The position numbers and the translations under genes were made by a program. A stretch of 64,000 nt of DNA. It comes from Symbiodinium natans (taxonomy: Eukaryota; Sar; Dinophyceae; Suessiales; Symbiodiniaceae). Shown piece by piece: positions 46,301 to 58,300 of the stretch; the first letter of the stretch is position 1, and each line of letters starts with the position of its first letter. The stretch lies in the NCBI GenBank assembly GCA_905221605.1, contig CAJNDS010000502.1, positions 479,501 through 543,500 of the forward strand. Direction: 5' to 3'. The notes beneath the pieces are model-generated. The model was not told the origin of the DNA and did no database searches. It saw only the letters and a list, made by a program, of their open reading frames with translations.

Positions 46301-49300
46301 CACATCTGCATGTCTGACCGCTTCAGAGACTGCAAGGTCAGCATCTTCAGGTCTGGCAAGATGCTGGTCTGCTCCAGGAACTCCCTCCTGAAGGCCTGCG
46401 AGCCAGGCTGCAGGTCGACATTGAGCAGGTCGGCACTGCCCTGCCAAGCCGACAATGCCACCGCACCTGTTCTGCCGTAGTACTGCTTCCCTGCATGTTC
46501 CGAGCAAACCGTCACCTGCACTTTCTCCTCTGCTGGGTCTAAGGGCTCGGCTGCAGGCGGGGCCGGCGACTCGGACTCCAACTGCTTCAAAGCCTCTTTG
46601 CTGGCCTTCAGGGCCGCCTTCTGCTTCTTGTCCTTCTTCATGGACTTCTCTGAGGCCTGCCTCTGCAGCTTGCCTTTGCCTCCAGCGTACTTCGACTGCT
46701 TCTTCAGCTCGGTCTTCTTCTGGTTCTTCTTCTCCTGCTTCTTCTGCTTCTTGCTCTTTTTCTGCAAGGCTTTCGCGTCCCCCTGCAAGGCTTTCTGCTG
46801 CTCCTTGGAGGGTCTGCCGGGCTGCAAGAGACCCCCACTGCAGTAGGCGCCATGCTCTTCAGAAGCTCGCTTCTGTTGCGTCTTCCGCAACTCCTGCAGC
46901 GCCTCTTTGGCTGCCTTCAGCTCCTTGCGCTTCCTCTTCTGCTTCACCCTGTTCTTGGCCTGCTGCTTCTGGTCTCGCTCTCGCTCGTCTGCTCCAGGCT
47001 GCAAGGCTGCTCTCTTCAGCCTCCTCTGCACTTTGGTGTCGAGGCTCTGGAAGTAGGGCAGGGCCTGCAGCAGAACTTCCTCTTCCAGTTCTTCGACTTC
47101 GACTTCAAGGTGCATCTCCAGCAACTTCTCTCCATTGAACCTGGCTCTGCTATAGCCTTCATGGTGACAGTAGGCGATCTCGGACTGGGCTGCACGAAGC
47201 TTCGCGTCCTTCAGCTGCTTCAAGGCTTCATCTCGGTGCCTTCTCAGCCATGAAGAGACCTCTCCGCTCCAACCACGTGCTCTGCAACCGGTAGCTGCCT
47301 TGGGGCAGCTCGGCTGCCCAGTCCTGCTTCGCTGCGAGCACGAGCTTCTGCCTCCAGTGCAAGTAGCCATTTCGTCGGAGGCACGGCAAGCTCCACGGTC
47401 TCTGCTCCTCTCTCTCCATCTGCGAAGCCCAGGCTGCATCCAGCATGCGAGCAAGCGAAGCAACACTGCACTTGAAGGTGGGTCTGCAGCCAGTGGCAGC
47501 AGCAGTCTGCTTCATTCTCTTCTTTTCTTCTGCTTGTGCTGCCTTCAAGCTCGCCTTCAGACTCATTGCGAAGTCTGTATCTGTAGGCTGCACCAGGTCG
47601 GTGATGCCTCCACGGATCTTCACACCGATCTGGCGGGCGAGCTTCATGGAGACCTGCACTTCTGGACTCCAGCTGGACCCCACAGAGTCTCGAACCCAGA
47701 TGCTGCATGGGAACTGCTGGCCCTGCTCCTGCAACATCCACTGCTGAATGACTGAATCCGTCACCGCAGCTGGCTGCCCGTAGATCTCCCAGTTCTGCAG
47801 CAGCCCCTGCGATCGGATCTTCCTCCAGGGCTCCAGGATCCTGCCTGCACTGCGGCCTTTCTCCCTCACGAAGACTTTGCCTGCAGCTTCAAACTGCTCG
47901 TTCTCTTTCCACGTTCCATCTTCAGCAATGTTGCTCAGTCTGCAATGGCTCGCAGTCTTCACTATCAAAGCCGGTCGCCGCTGCTCGGCTTGAGGGTCTG
48001 CGCCTGGCTTCAAATAGTTCTTGAGGATCAGGCGATGCTCCACAGTGCACCTCCACTTCTCGTCTTCGGAAGCACCTACACCTCGCCGCAAAGTGGTGTC
48101 TCCACCACTTTGCTCGGCCTGCAAGACCTGGACCACAGCCTTCTGAACTTCTGCCTCTTCTGCCTTAGCAGTGTCTGCTTCAGTGTCTGCTGCCCCCTGC
48201 TCATCCTCTATCTCCTTGGCGTGCTGCAGGAGGTCTGAAGCTTCTGCGACGGCCTTCTGCATCCTCTCCTCCTCCAGCTTCTTGAAGTCTGCTGTCTTCA
48301 GCCGAGAGCTTTTGGCCTTCTCGAACTCTGCAAATATCTGCGGGCCTCGACTCATCTTCAACCAGCAAGGTATCTGGTCGCTCCACCCGATCACCAGGTC
48401 CTCCCGTCGGGACACAAAGTCTGCAGGAGAGTCCACGAACTGCTAAAGGTCTGCCTCGCTGCCGAATGCTGTGAGTTGGAGAGCAGCGTCGAACTCCATC
48501 CAGGTTTCCATGACATTCTGCTCTTCTTCCTGCATCGTGAGCGTGGTGAGGCGGCCCGGTCGGTGCAGTCGCCCCTTCACACTCTTCAGCAGTCTGGCTC
48601 CAAAACTCTTTCTTTTCACCAGGTTCTCTGTGAGCCTCTGCAGTCTGTCCTTGCATTCTGCAAGCCTCTGCTTCGCTTCTATGTCCGGCAGGCCCTCCAC
48701 ATACTCTTCAAGATTCTGCACGAGCTCGAAACCAGGCAGGTTGTACTCCGTCTGATCAAGCTCTGGCTTCTTCACAGGGGCTGCATAGCCTTGCTCCTTC
48801 CTCTGCAGAAGGGTGACTTCGTCCTGCAGGTCGTCCAGAAAGGCCTCCAGCAGATCGGTACCGTCCACTGCATGCTGCATCATTCGCTCTCTCTCCAGCC
48901 AAGCCTTGACTCTCTGCTTGTTGGCAGCAAAGGCATCTTTCCTGCCTGCGCCCTGCTTTCTGCACCCTCGGCCGAGCATGTTCCCTCGCTTCAGATGCTG
49001 GTTCGCTACTCCATGTCTCTTCGTCTGCACGTGGGCTCCAAGCTGCAGCTGTTTGGCTCGCTCATGCCACACTTCACGATTCTCCAGGATTTTCTTCAGA
49101 GTCTTCCATGGCTTCTGGTAAGTCGACACTGCAACACGCTTGAACTCGGCTGGGCTTGCTGCAGCCTCGCTCAGCTTCACGAGTTCGTCTGCAAGGACGG
49201 CCTTGGTTCCTGCAGTTTCTTCCACTCGCCTCCTCTTGAAGGAGGCTCTGCTCTTCTTCGCAAGGCCTACAACCAAGTCCTGTGTCTGCACAGGCTGCTT

Positions 49301-52300
49301 CCTTGGTGCGCCAGGCGTGCCTCTCAGAGCTGCATGCTCTCTGATCTTCTGCTGCAGCTCTTCAGGCGTCAAGAGAACCAGCTGCTGTCCTGCCGCTCTC
49401 GCTTCCTGCAGCTTACTTCTTGCTTGCTTGTTCTCCAGCAGTCGCTGCAGCATTGTCGGTGGTGCTGCAGCCTTCACCTTGAAAAAGCTACCTAGAGTAC
49501 TTTGCTTCTGCAGCTTCGCCTGCTTGTCTTCAGCTTCCTGCACCTCTTCAGGAGAAAAACAGATGTTTTTTTAATTAAGAAGTACGTGCGACAGCAAGCA
49601 AACTTTCCATAAATGTGAACCATTAACATAATAGCGCCAGAATTATGGGAGGCCCTGGCCCGTGGGGAGCCCTGGTCCTGTAGTCTTTAAAGAAGCCTTG
49701 AAGCTTAAAAGGAAAAGCTTTAAGGAAGCCGGGGCTTCGGTTTTCTGGAAGCTGAGGGCCTTCAGAAAGCAAGGATTTCTTATGTGATTGCTTACTGGAG
49801 GAGAGAAATTTTCATTCTTTCCTGAGCTACCCCTTACGGGCTCTGGCCGGGAAAGGCGGAGTCACATTTATAGAATGGGGCCAGAATTATGGGAAGCCCC
49901 GGCCCGCGGGGGGGAGCCCTGGTCTTGTAGTCTTTAAAGAAGCCTTGAAGCTTAAAAGGAAAAGCTTTAAGGAAGCCGGGGCTTCGGTTTTCTGGAAGCT
50001 GAGGGCCTTCAGAAAGCAAGGGTTTCTTATGTGATTGCTTACTGGAGGAGAGAAATTTTCATTCTTTCCTGAGCTACCCCTTACGGGCTCTGGCCGGGAA
50101 AGGCGGAGTCACATTTATAGAATGGGACCAGAATTATGGGAAGCCCCGGCCCGCGGGGGGGGAGCCCTGGTCTTGTAGTCTTTAAAGAAGCCTTGAAGCT
50201 TAAAAGGAAAAGCTTTAAGGAAGCCGGGGCTTCGGTTTTCTGGAAGCTGAGGGCCTTCAGAAAGCAAGGATTCTTATGTTTAAGCTGAGACCCTTCAGAA
50301 AGCTATGGAAAGCATGCTTGCTGTCACGGCTCTATTTAAAAACAAACAGGCCTTGGCGGACAGAACAAGTCTGCTGTCTTCGGTCTGCTGTCTTCGGTCT
50401 GCTCCTCTTCACTTTCAGAAAGAACCACCTCTCCTGCCTGCTGCAAAGCAGGTGCTGCTCCAAGCACCTGCAACACATCGGTTGCTGGCAGCAATCTACT
50501 TTTCTCACCTAATTACCACTGCAGAGCTGCTCAGAACAGAAGTTTCACTGCAGTTCTTTAATACAATCGCTTCACTGCCTGCAGCTTCAAGCTGCGAGTC
50601 TGCATCTCCACACACAAGCATGCTGCACACTCTGCGAACATAAGAGAAACCATCACAAGACTGCACAGTGGCTTCAAGTTTGGCTGCCGCCTCCTCACTA
50701 CACATCTGGCAGCAAGGACTCTGCAGATTCGCCTCCGTGCTGCAGGCAGGGGCAGCTGAGTCTGCGCCCAAAACCATCACTGCATCTGCTCTTCGTGCCA
50801 GCCGCTCTGCTCCATCTTGCTGCAGCAACAAGTAACTGGCAGCATGTCTGCAGCAGACCTTCAGCATCACCAGACCATCTGGCTCAGCAGGTCCTGGTAT
50901 CTCCAGAAAGACCAACTGTGCAGCACCTTCACAGTACTCACAGTCTGCAGCATCTCCATGGTCTGCAGGGACTAGCAGGTCTCTATCATCATCTGCAGCT
51001 TCGACCATGACGAAGCCGTCGTCTGTCTCCATGGCTGCATCGTGGCCACTGCTCATCATTGCAGTCTTCTGCACTAGTTATCTACTTCACTGCAGCAAAC
51101 ACAGCTGCTGCACTTCTTCATGTTTCTTGTGCTGCCTCTTGCTGCAGTCTTTGCTCGTCAACAAAACCCCAAAACCCTGCAAGCCTCTGCAGCACCTCGG
51201 GCTTCATCTTCACATCCAGCCTGCAGTGCGGTTTAGGGTTTAGGGTTTAGGGTTTAGGGTTTAGGGTTTAGGGTTTAATTTAGGGTTTAGGGTTTAGGGT
51301 TTAGGGTTTAGGGTTTAGGGTCTGGGTTTAGGGTCTAGGGTCTAGGGTTTAGGGTTTAGGGTTTAGGGTGGGTTGGCTTTAGGGTTTAGGGTTTACGGTT
51401 TTAGGGTTTAGGGTTTACAGGGTTTCGGGCTTAATTAGGGTTTAGGGTTGACGAAACCCTAATTAAACCCCAAACCCTCAACCCTCAACCCTCAAACCTA
51501 AACCCATAAGCGCCTAAACCTTAAACCACTAACCCTAAACCCTCAACCCTCAACCCTAAACCCATAAGCCCCTAAACCCTGAACCACTAACCCTAAACCC
51601 TAATTAAACCCGAAACCCTCAACCCTCAAACCTCAACCCATAAGCCCCTAAACCCTAAACCACTATGCCCCAGACCCTAAACCCTCGACCCTACTAAGCT
51701 CTAAACCTGAAGCTTTAAGCCCTGCACGTGCTCATGCCTGAAGGACGAAGTGAAACTGCCAGACACTACGCGCCGCGTCTGCATTAGATCAAGTGAATGA
51801 GTTCGTAAGTGTGCTTGAGTGAGTGAGTGAGTGTGAGTGAGTGAGTGTGTGAGTGATTGTGAGTGAGTATTGAGTGAGTGAATGTGTGTGTGAGTGAGTG
51901 AGTGTGTGAGTGAGTGAGTGTGAATGTGAGTGAGTAAGTATGAGTGAGTGTGAGCGAGTGAGTGTGAGCAAGTGTACCCACCCCCCAGGTCCATGGTCTC
52001 TAACCCTAAACCATAAACCATTTCTAACCCGAAACCCTAAACCGGGCATTGCTTGATGCCTTGGGGGGGGAGGGGCAGAGCTATGCGGGACCTACATCGT
52101 ATTTAAAAGCAGAGCTGACATGTGAGCTTTTCGCATGAACCTGATCCCAAAACCAAATGGCTGTGGGACTTCCCGACAACGAAAGTCGACTCAACAGTGA
52201 GTGAGTGTGTGTGAGTGAGTGTGAGTGAGTGTGTGAGTGAGTGTGAGTGAGTGTGAGTGAGTGTGAGTGAGTGAGTGTGAGTGAGTGTGAGTGAGTGAGT

Positions 52301-55300
52301 GTGAGTGAGTGAGTGTGTGTGAGTGAGTGTGAATGTGAGTGAGTAAGTATGAGTGAGTGTGATGAGTGTGAGTGAGTGTGGGTGAGTTTCTGAGTGAGTG
52401 TGAGTGTGGGAGGAGGAGGGAGGAAAAGGGAGGAGGGAGGAGGAGGGAGGAGGAAGGAGGAGGAGGGAGCAGGCGGGACAGCCCCAAAAACAAGAACCCC
52501 ACACAAAGATGTGGGGAAAAACATCAGTACCAAGAAGCTGCCTGTAAGTATATGGCATTCAAAAAACACATGTCCCTAGATCCTGAACTCTATATACGTA
52601 CCCTAATTACGTCCGAAACTGTAACCATACACGAAACACCGGGATCCTAAAGTTCATTACTAACTAGATCAAGATCACAAACCATACCCCACGAAACAAA
52701 GCAAGAAGGTTTATCGAAAACGTGGCATCCCTAAGCTGCACAGATTTCACCTCAGACCTTACAGTACACGATGCCAAGGGCCTCGTCCTTGGTCCTTCTT
52801 CACAAGGCCATGCAGGGCCTAAGGGTCTTGCTATCAGGGAGTAACCAAAGATGGAGCGGCAATCCCATGTGCTATGTAAGCTTGATGAACGATCGAATTT
52901 GATGGAAGTTCATGAGAAACAAAGGTTTTGTTGCAGAGCTGGATGGGTTTGTGCTTCATAATTTTGGCACAGACGGAAGGCGCATGAAGAACGCGAGACA
53001 TTTAACTCCGTCAGCTGATGAAGTTTGCCGCAGTGCTCTCTTTAAATAGACCCTAAGCCCCTAAGCCCTAAAATTCTGAGAAGATGTGCTGCAGCGGACA
53101 GGCGCTGAAGCAAATGGAGCAGGCAGGGAAGCGAAGATCAAATCAAGTGCTAGTTCTCAAGCTGCCTGAAGACACGAAGATGGTACCAATCCAGTTTTAC
53201 TTGGGCTCGAAGCTAGGCTGACCCCAATCTCGCAGATGTTTGCAAAATTTAGCCGAAGTGTTTCTGAGCTGCCGGGAGAAGTGATGTAGACACCTTGTCG
53301 CCCTCAACACGCAAAGCCAAAAAGCTGTTTGCCAGCCCTTTGCAATCATGCTGCGTGGACATTGGCAGACAGTGAATTCCAAACCGTCCTGCAAGCTTCA
53401 ATCTGAGATTCCATCTACTGAAGTATATGTTCAGTTCATGCACCCAAAACAAGGCCGAGCGCGATGAGGCTGGCTTGGAGTCAAAGTGGTTCTCCCTATA
53501 GTGCAATTGTTGATGGAGTTTTTCTGAGGTGTGGGTGTGCTGGGTTGGTGCCTTAAATCGTATTTATCCAGGAACTCTAGGAAGACCAAGGACACCAAAG
53601 TCCAGAGGCCCAGTCAATATATTTTGTTGCTGTTGTGTTGCCCCAAGCAATTATCTTGGGCCCTAGCCCATCTAGAAGGGTGACGTCCGAAACCCTCAAA
53701 CCCTCAAGCCTTGCGTAAGATGCGCCTGAAGCGGCTCAATGTGGCGGCAGTGAATATGAAGCCGGGACCTGCAGCGAATAGGGCTTAGGTTTAGGGTTCT
53801 AGGTGTTCAGGGTTTGGGGTTTAGGAGGGCTTAGGTTTGGGGTTCTAGGGGTTTAGGGTTTGGGGTTTAGGGTTTAGGGCTTAGGTTGAGGGTTCTAGGG
53901 TTTGGGCCCCCTTAAACGCGAACCCCCAAGGAGGCGAGCAGTTTGAGGGGGCTTCAGGTATAAGGGTTGAACAGCCCTAAACCCTAAGCCCCAAGCCCTA
54001 AACCCGTTTCGGGTTGAGGGTTTTTTCAAGCGTTGAGGGCTGGGACCCTGGGCTTTGGAAGGGTTGAAGGGTTTCATTTGTTTGGTTGACCAGGCCCTAA
54101 GGCCTAAACCGTAAAGCCTAAGCCCTAAACCTAAACCCAACAGGGTTGATTCTGCTTGTTCTCCTGTGTTGGATGGGGACCCCACCACTTAAACAACCCT
54201 CAAAACCTGACACCCCAAGACTTAAGTTCCCAAAACCCTACCCCCTAAACCCTTACCGTGAACCAAACCCTCGAACCCTCGAACCCTAAACCCTAAACCC
54301 TGAGCAACAATGCCAAGGCAAAAGCTCACAAGGGGCTTCCTCGCCCGCCGGCAGTACCAGCGCTTCTACAGTTTCAAGGTGAGTTTAGGGTTTAGGTTTT
54401 AGGGTTTAGGGTTTAGGGCTTAGGTTAACGGCCGGGTGAAGCGCCAGAAACCTTGAGGAGGGCAGGATAGGAGCCGGAGCATAGGCTCCTCAAGCAGCAG
54501 TCCGTCCGGATGCCCTTTGAGTTTGGGCTTAATCACCTCATCCTAATTTGTATAGTGTGATTATGAATATTATTATTGAATGAGGATAGACACGTGCCCC
54601 CACCCCCCCAATAAAGAAACAGCCACGCCCTCTGATGTGCCCCCTGTGTTTTTGCTGTCCTCCTCGGCCTGCCGCGCCGTGATTTCGTCGTCTAACCCTG
54701 CCGGAGCCTGCATCTCTGCAGAAGGTGAAGTAGTCTTCACAAGCACCTGCAAGGAAGAGACATGAACTGCAGAGAGATGCTGCATGCACTGAGTATCTGC
54801 ATCTCCTACGACAAAGAGCTGCCTTTTTGTCTTTTGCTGCATGCTCAAAAACTGCATGTTTATCTTCTGCTGCATGCTCAAAAACTGCATGCTCTTGCTC
54901 TCCAAACACTACTCTGCAGAGATGGCCTGCACAGATGCCCTGCAGAGATAACCTGCAGAGGTGGCCTGCAGGTGGCAGATGCCCTGCAGGCCTACAGCAC
55001 TGCATTCACCAACGCGCGAGCTGCAGTCTCTTCAGCATTGGCTGCTGGAGTCTGCAGCAGTGCCTGCACTTCTGCGAAGCGGTCTTCGATCTGCACCACG
55101 ATGGCCTGCATGCCATGGGCCTGCACGGCTGCAGTCTGCCTCATCTGCACAAACTCTGCACGAGTCGTGCTTCTCCAAAGCGGACCTGCAATCTGCATTG
55201 GCCCTCCAGGGGTCTGCAGCCCCCTGATGTTCGTCACGCGTTCTGCAACTCAGCCTCCTCTGGCTGCAGGAGGAGGTCCCTGCACAGGACAAGTTTGACT

Positions 55301-58300
55301 TCCAACATCTGCAGCCTCCAGTACGTGCCCGGCTCTGCCAGGAGCTGCACTGCTCCCCTGCAGGAGGACTCCATGCATGCCTGCAGTCGTCGCTGCAGCC
55401 AGATGACTGCACTCGCTTCTGCAGCATACTGCTGCAAAGCTTGGCCTGCATGGCGGGACACGTCGTTCTGCAAGCCTCCAGCACGGTCCTGCCTCAACTC
55501 CGCTGCAGTCACTGCAGTCTTGACAGCATACACTGCATCTTCCATGCCCTGCATTCTGTCTTCGACTGTCTGCTTCATGGCTGCTGCAGCCGCTTCGATC
55601 CTCTTCACTGCAGCCTCTGCAGCCTCTGCAGCCTTCTCCAGGGTCGCTTCAAGTCTCTTCATGGCATAGTACCCTGCACCCAACATGGCTGCAGCAACTG
55701 TTCCAAAGGTGTACAGTGCCATGTCTGCACTAAGGGCTGGCTGCTACACTGCTGCTACACACTGCAATGGGCCTGCAGGCTCTCGGCACATGCAACTCTG
55801 CAACTTGCTGCTGTCTGCACTTTAGGCACCTTCCTAAAACTACCTGCACAGTCTCCACTAACACACCTCTGCAACCTGCACTCCTGGCTGCGAACTACAC
55901 TCTCTCACCCTGCACCCTGGCACCTCTGCTGCGGCTTCTGCATCTTCATGTGGGATTTCTGCACGAACTTCATCCTGCATTTAGGGTTTAATTAGGGTTT
56001 AGGGTTTAGGGTGTAGGGGGCTTAGGGGGTTTAGGGGGTTTAGGGGGTTTAGGGGGTTTAGGGGGTTTAGGGGGTTTAGGGGGTCTAGGGGGTTTACCTC
56101 TGCAACTACACCTAGCTGGCAACTTCCTACCTGCACAGTCTCCACTAACACACCTCTGCAAACTGCACTCTGGCTGCGAACTACACTCTCACTGGCACCT
56201 CTGCTGCGGCTTCTGCATCTTCAAGTGGGCTTTCTGCAGGAACTTCAACCTGCCTTTAGGGTTTAGGGTTTAGGGTTTAGGGTTCAGGGTTGAATTAGGG
56301 TTTGGGTTTAGGGAGTTCAGGCTTTAGGGTTTGCTGCTACTCAGCGACTGCACTTGAACCACTGCTACCTCTGCAACTACACCTAGCTGGCAACTTCCTA
56401 CCTGCACAGTCTCCACTAAAGCACAACTCTGCAAACTGCACTCCGGGCTGCGAACTACACTCTCTCCCTGCACCCTGGCACCTCTGCTGCGGCTTCTGCA
56501 TCTTCAAGTGGGATTTCTGCATGAACTTCAACCTGCATTTAGGGCTTAATTCGGGTTTAGGGTTTAGGGTTTAGGGTTTAGGGTTTAGGGTTTAGGGTTT
56601 AGGGTTTAGGGTTTAGGGTTTAGGGTTTAGGGTTTAGGGTAGGGTTTAGGGTTTGGGGTTTAGGGTTTAGGGTTTAGGGTTTAGGGAAGGGGCTTTAGGG
56701 GCTTTGGGGGGTTTAGGGGGTTTAGGCAACTGCACTCCTAGCTGGCTGCAAGCTACAATCTCTGCGAACACACTCCTGCAGCTGCACTGCTACTTGGCAA
56801 CACCTACACTCCCTGCATCCCTGCGCCCCAAGACCCCTGAGATCTCCTGCACCCCCTGCCCCCTACACCCCTACCCCACTTAATTCCACCCCCTACACCC
56901 CCTGCGTGCACCTCTGCAGAGTGAGTCTTCCTTCTCACTCTACGACTCACCTGCAGGGTTCCTGCATCTGCTGCCTCGTGAGGCCTCTTCATGCTGTAAG
57001 CCTTCAATGGCTGCAGCGATGGCATCTCTGCAACAACACTGCTAGCTGCAAACTGCAATGCCTGCACTTGAACCCTCTGCAAAATTCCACTGTCTGCCCT
57101 TGCACTCTCTGCAAAAGCTGCAACATTCCTATTGCTTTTACAGAGAGACAAAACTTTGTTATTCAATTTTCATAGACATTCTATACATTCCTATTGTTTT
57201 CAATACATTCGTATTGTTTTTAATAGAGAATCAATACAGGGCCACGGTCCAACTATTGCGGAACCCTGCATTCCTTATTGTGGGGGGGGGGGGCCCCCCA
57301 CCAATTAAACAGGAGCTCGGATTAAGAAGGACCCCAATAAGGTACCCCCCTAATATCGTAAACCCCCCATTTAGGTTTGAGGGTTTAGGGTGTTAGCCCC
57401 AAACCCCTGAACCCGAAACCCAAAAGCCGCAAGCCCCCTTCGACGCATGCCAGGTCTAGTTACCCTAAACCCTAAACCCTAAAACCCTAAGCCCTAAACC
57501 CTAAACCCTAAAACCCTAAACCCTAACCCCAAAACCCAAAACCCAAAACCCTAAACCCTAAACCCTTAAACCCTAAACCCTAAACCCTAAACCCTAAACC
57601 CTAAACCCGAAGCCAGGTCTACTTCACGAGCTACTTCACCACCTGGCGCTCGGTGCCTCCGGGCGAGCCGGCCTTGCTCTTCGGGCCGCACCAGGGCATA
57701 GGGTTTAGGGTTTAGGGTTTAGGGTTTAGGGTTCAGGGTTCAGGGTTTAGGGTTTAGGGTTTAGGGTTTAGGGTTTAGGGTTTAGGGTTCAGGGTTTAGG
57801 ATTTAGGGTTTAGGACTTTGGGTGTAGGTTTTAGGGTTTAGGGTTTAGGTTTCCAGGCAGGTTTCGGGTTTGTTTTTTTGGGGCGATTCAGGTATTTAGG
57901 GCTTAGCGTCGCGGGTTGATGGGGTGCAGGGAGGGCGTTTCGGGCTTATAGGGTTGAGGGTTCATCTTGTAGCTTATAGGGTGGAGGGTTGGTACTCCTT
58001 CCCGCGCCCCCCCCCCCCCCCGCTACATCACCCCCACCCCACCCCCCCCGCCCCAAACCTGCGTTACAACAGCGCCAAAAAAACCAAACCCGAAACCTGC
58101 CTGGAAACCTAAACCCTAAACCCTAAACCCTACACCCAAAATCCTAAACCCTAAATCCTAAACCCTGAACCCTGAACCCTAAACCCTAAACCCTAAACCC
58201 TAAACCCTTGGAGCTTAGGGTCGACTACCCAGAGCGCTCCGAAGTCCTTCACGCCACCTCTCCCCATCCCCATCCCCCCCCCCGCCCTAGGGTTTAGGGT

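Larger units (their letters stand above)
44500..51230 (-). mobile_element. CTGCA-rich DNA transposon-like element with DDE and Ulp1 proteins
   Basis: A 6.7-kb block without telomere words and unusually rich in CTGCA/TGCAG words in coding and non-coding parts. On - it encodes, in order: an acidic Cys-containing ORF (51059-50505), a probable intron with 244-nt tandem repeats, a basic ORF followed after one in-frame TAG by a DDE-transposase-like ORF, and after a +1 shift a Ulp1-type protease ORF ending in 36-residue repeats. The DDE plus Ulp1 combination is typical of several eukaryotic DNA transposon superfamilies (for example KDZ and MULE-like), but I cannot assign one. Terminal inverted repeats were not proven. 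Confidence 0.65.

Noticed and set aside
45180-46317. Plus-strand ORFs of 150-310 codons opposite the Ulp1 ORF
   Set aside because: Shadows of the minus-strand coding frame; the catalytic motifs are on the minus strand.
51701-52569. Ser/His/Thr-Leu repeat ORFs on the minus strand
   Set aside because: Translations of the GTGAGTGA microsatellite in all three frames.
54325-54378. Myosin IQ-motif exon
   Set aside because: RGFLARRQYQRF does resemble an IQ motif, but no other myosin segment was seen, and splice phase fits the PIWI chain; kept as an alternative only.
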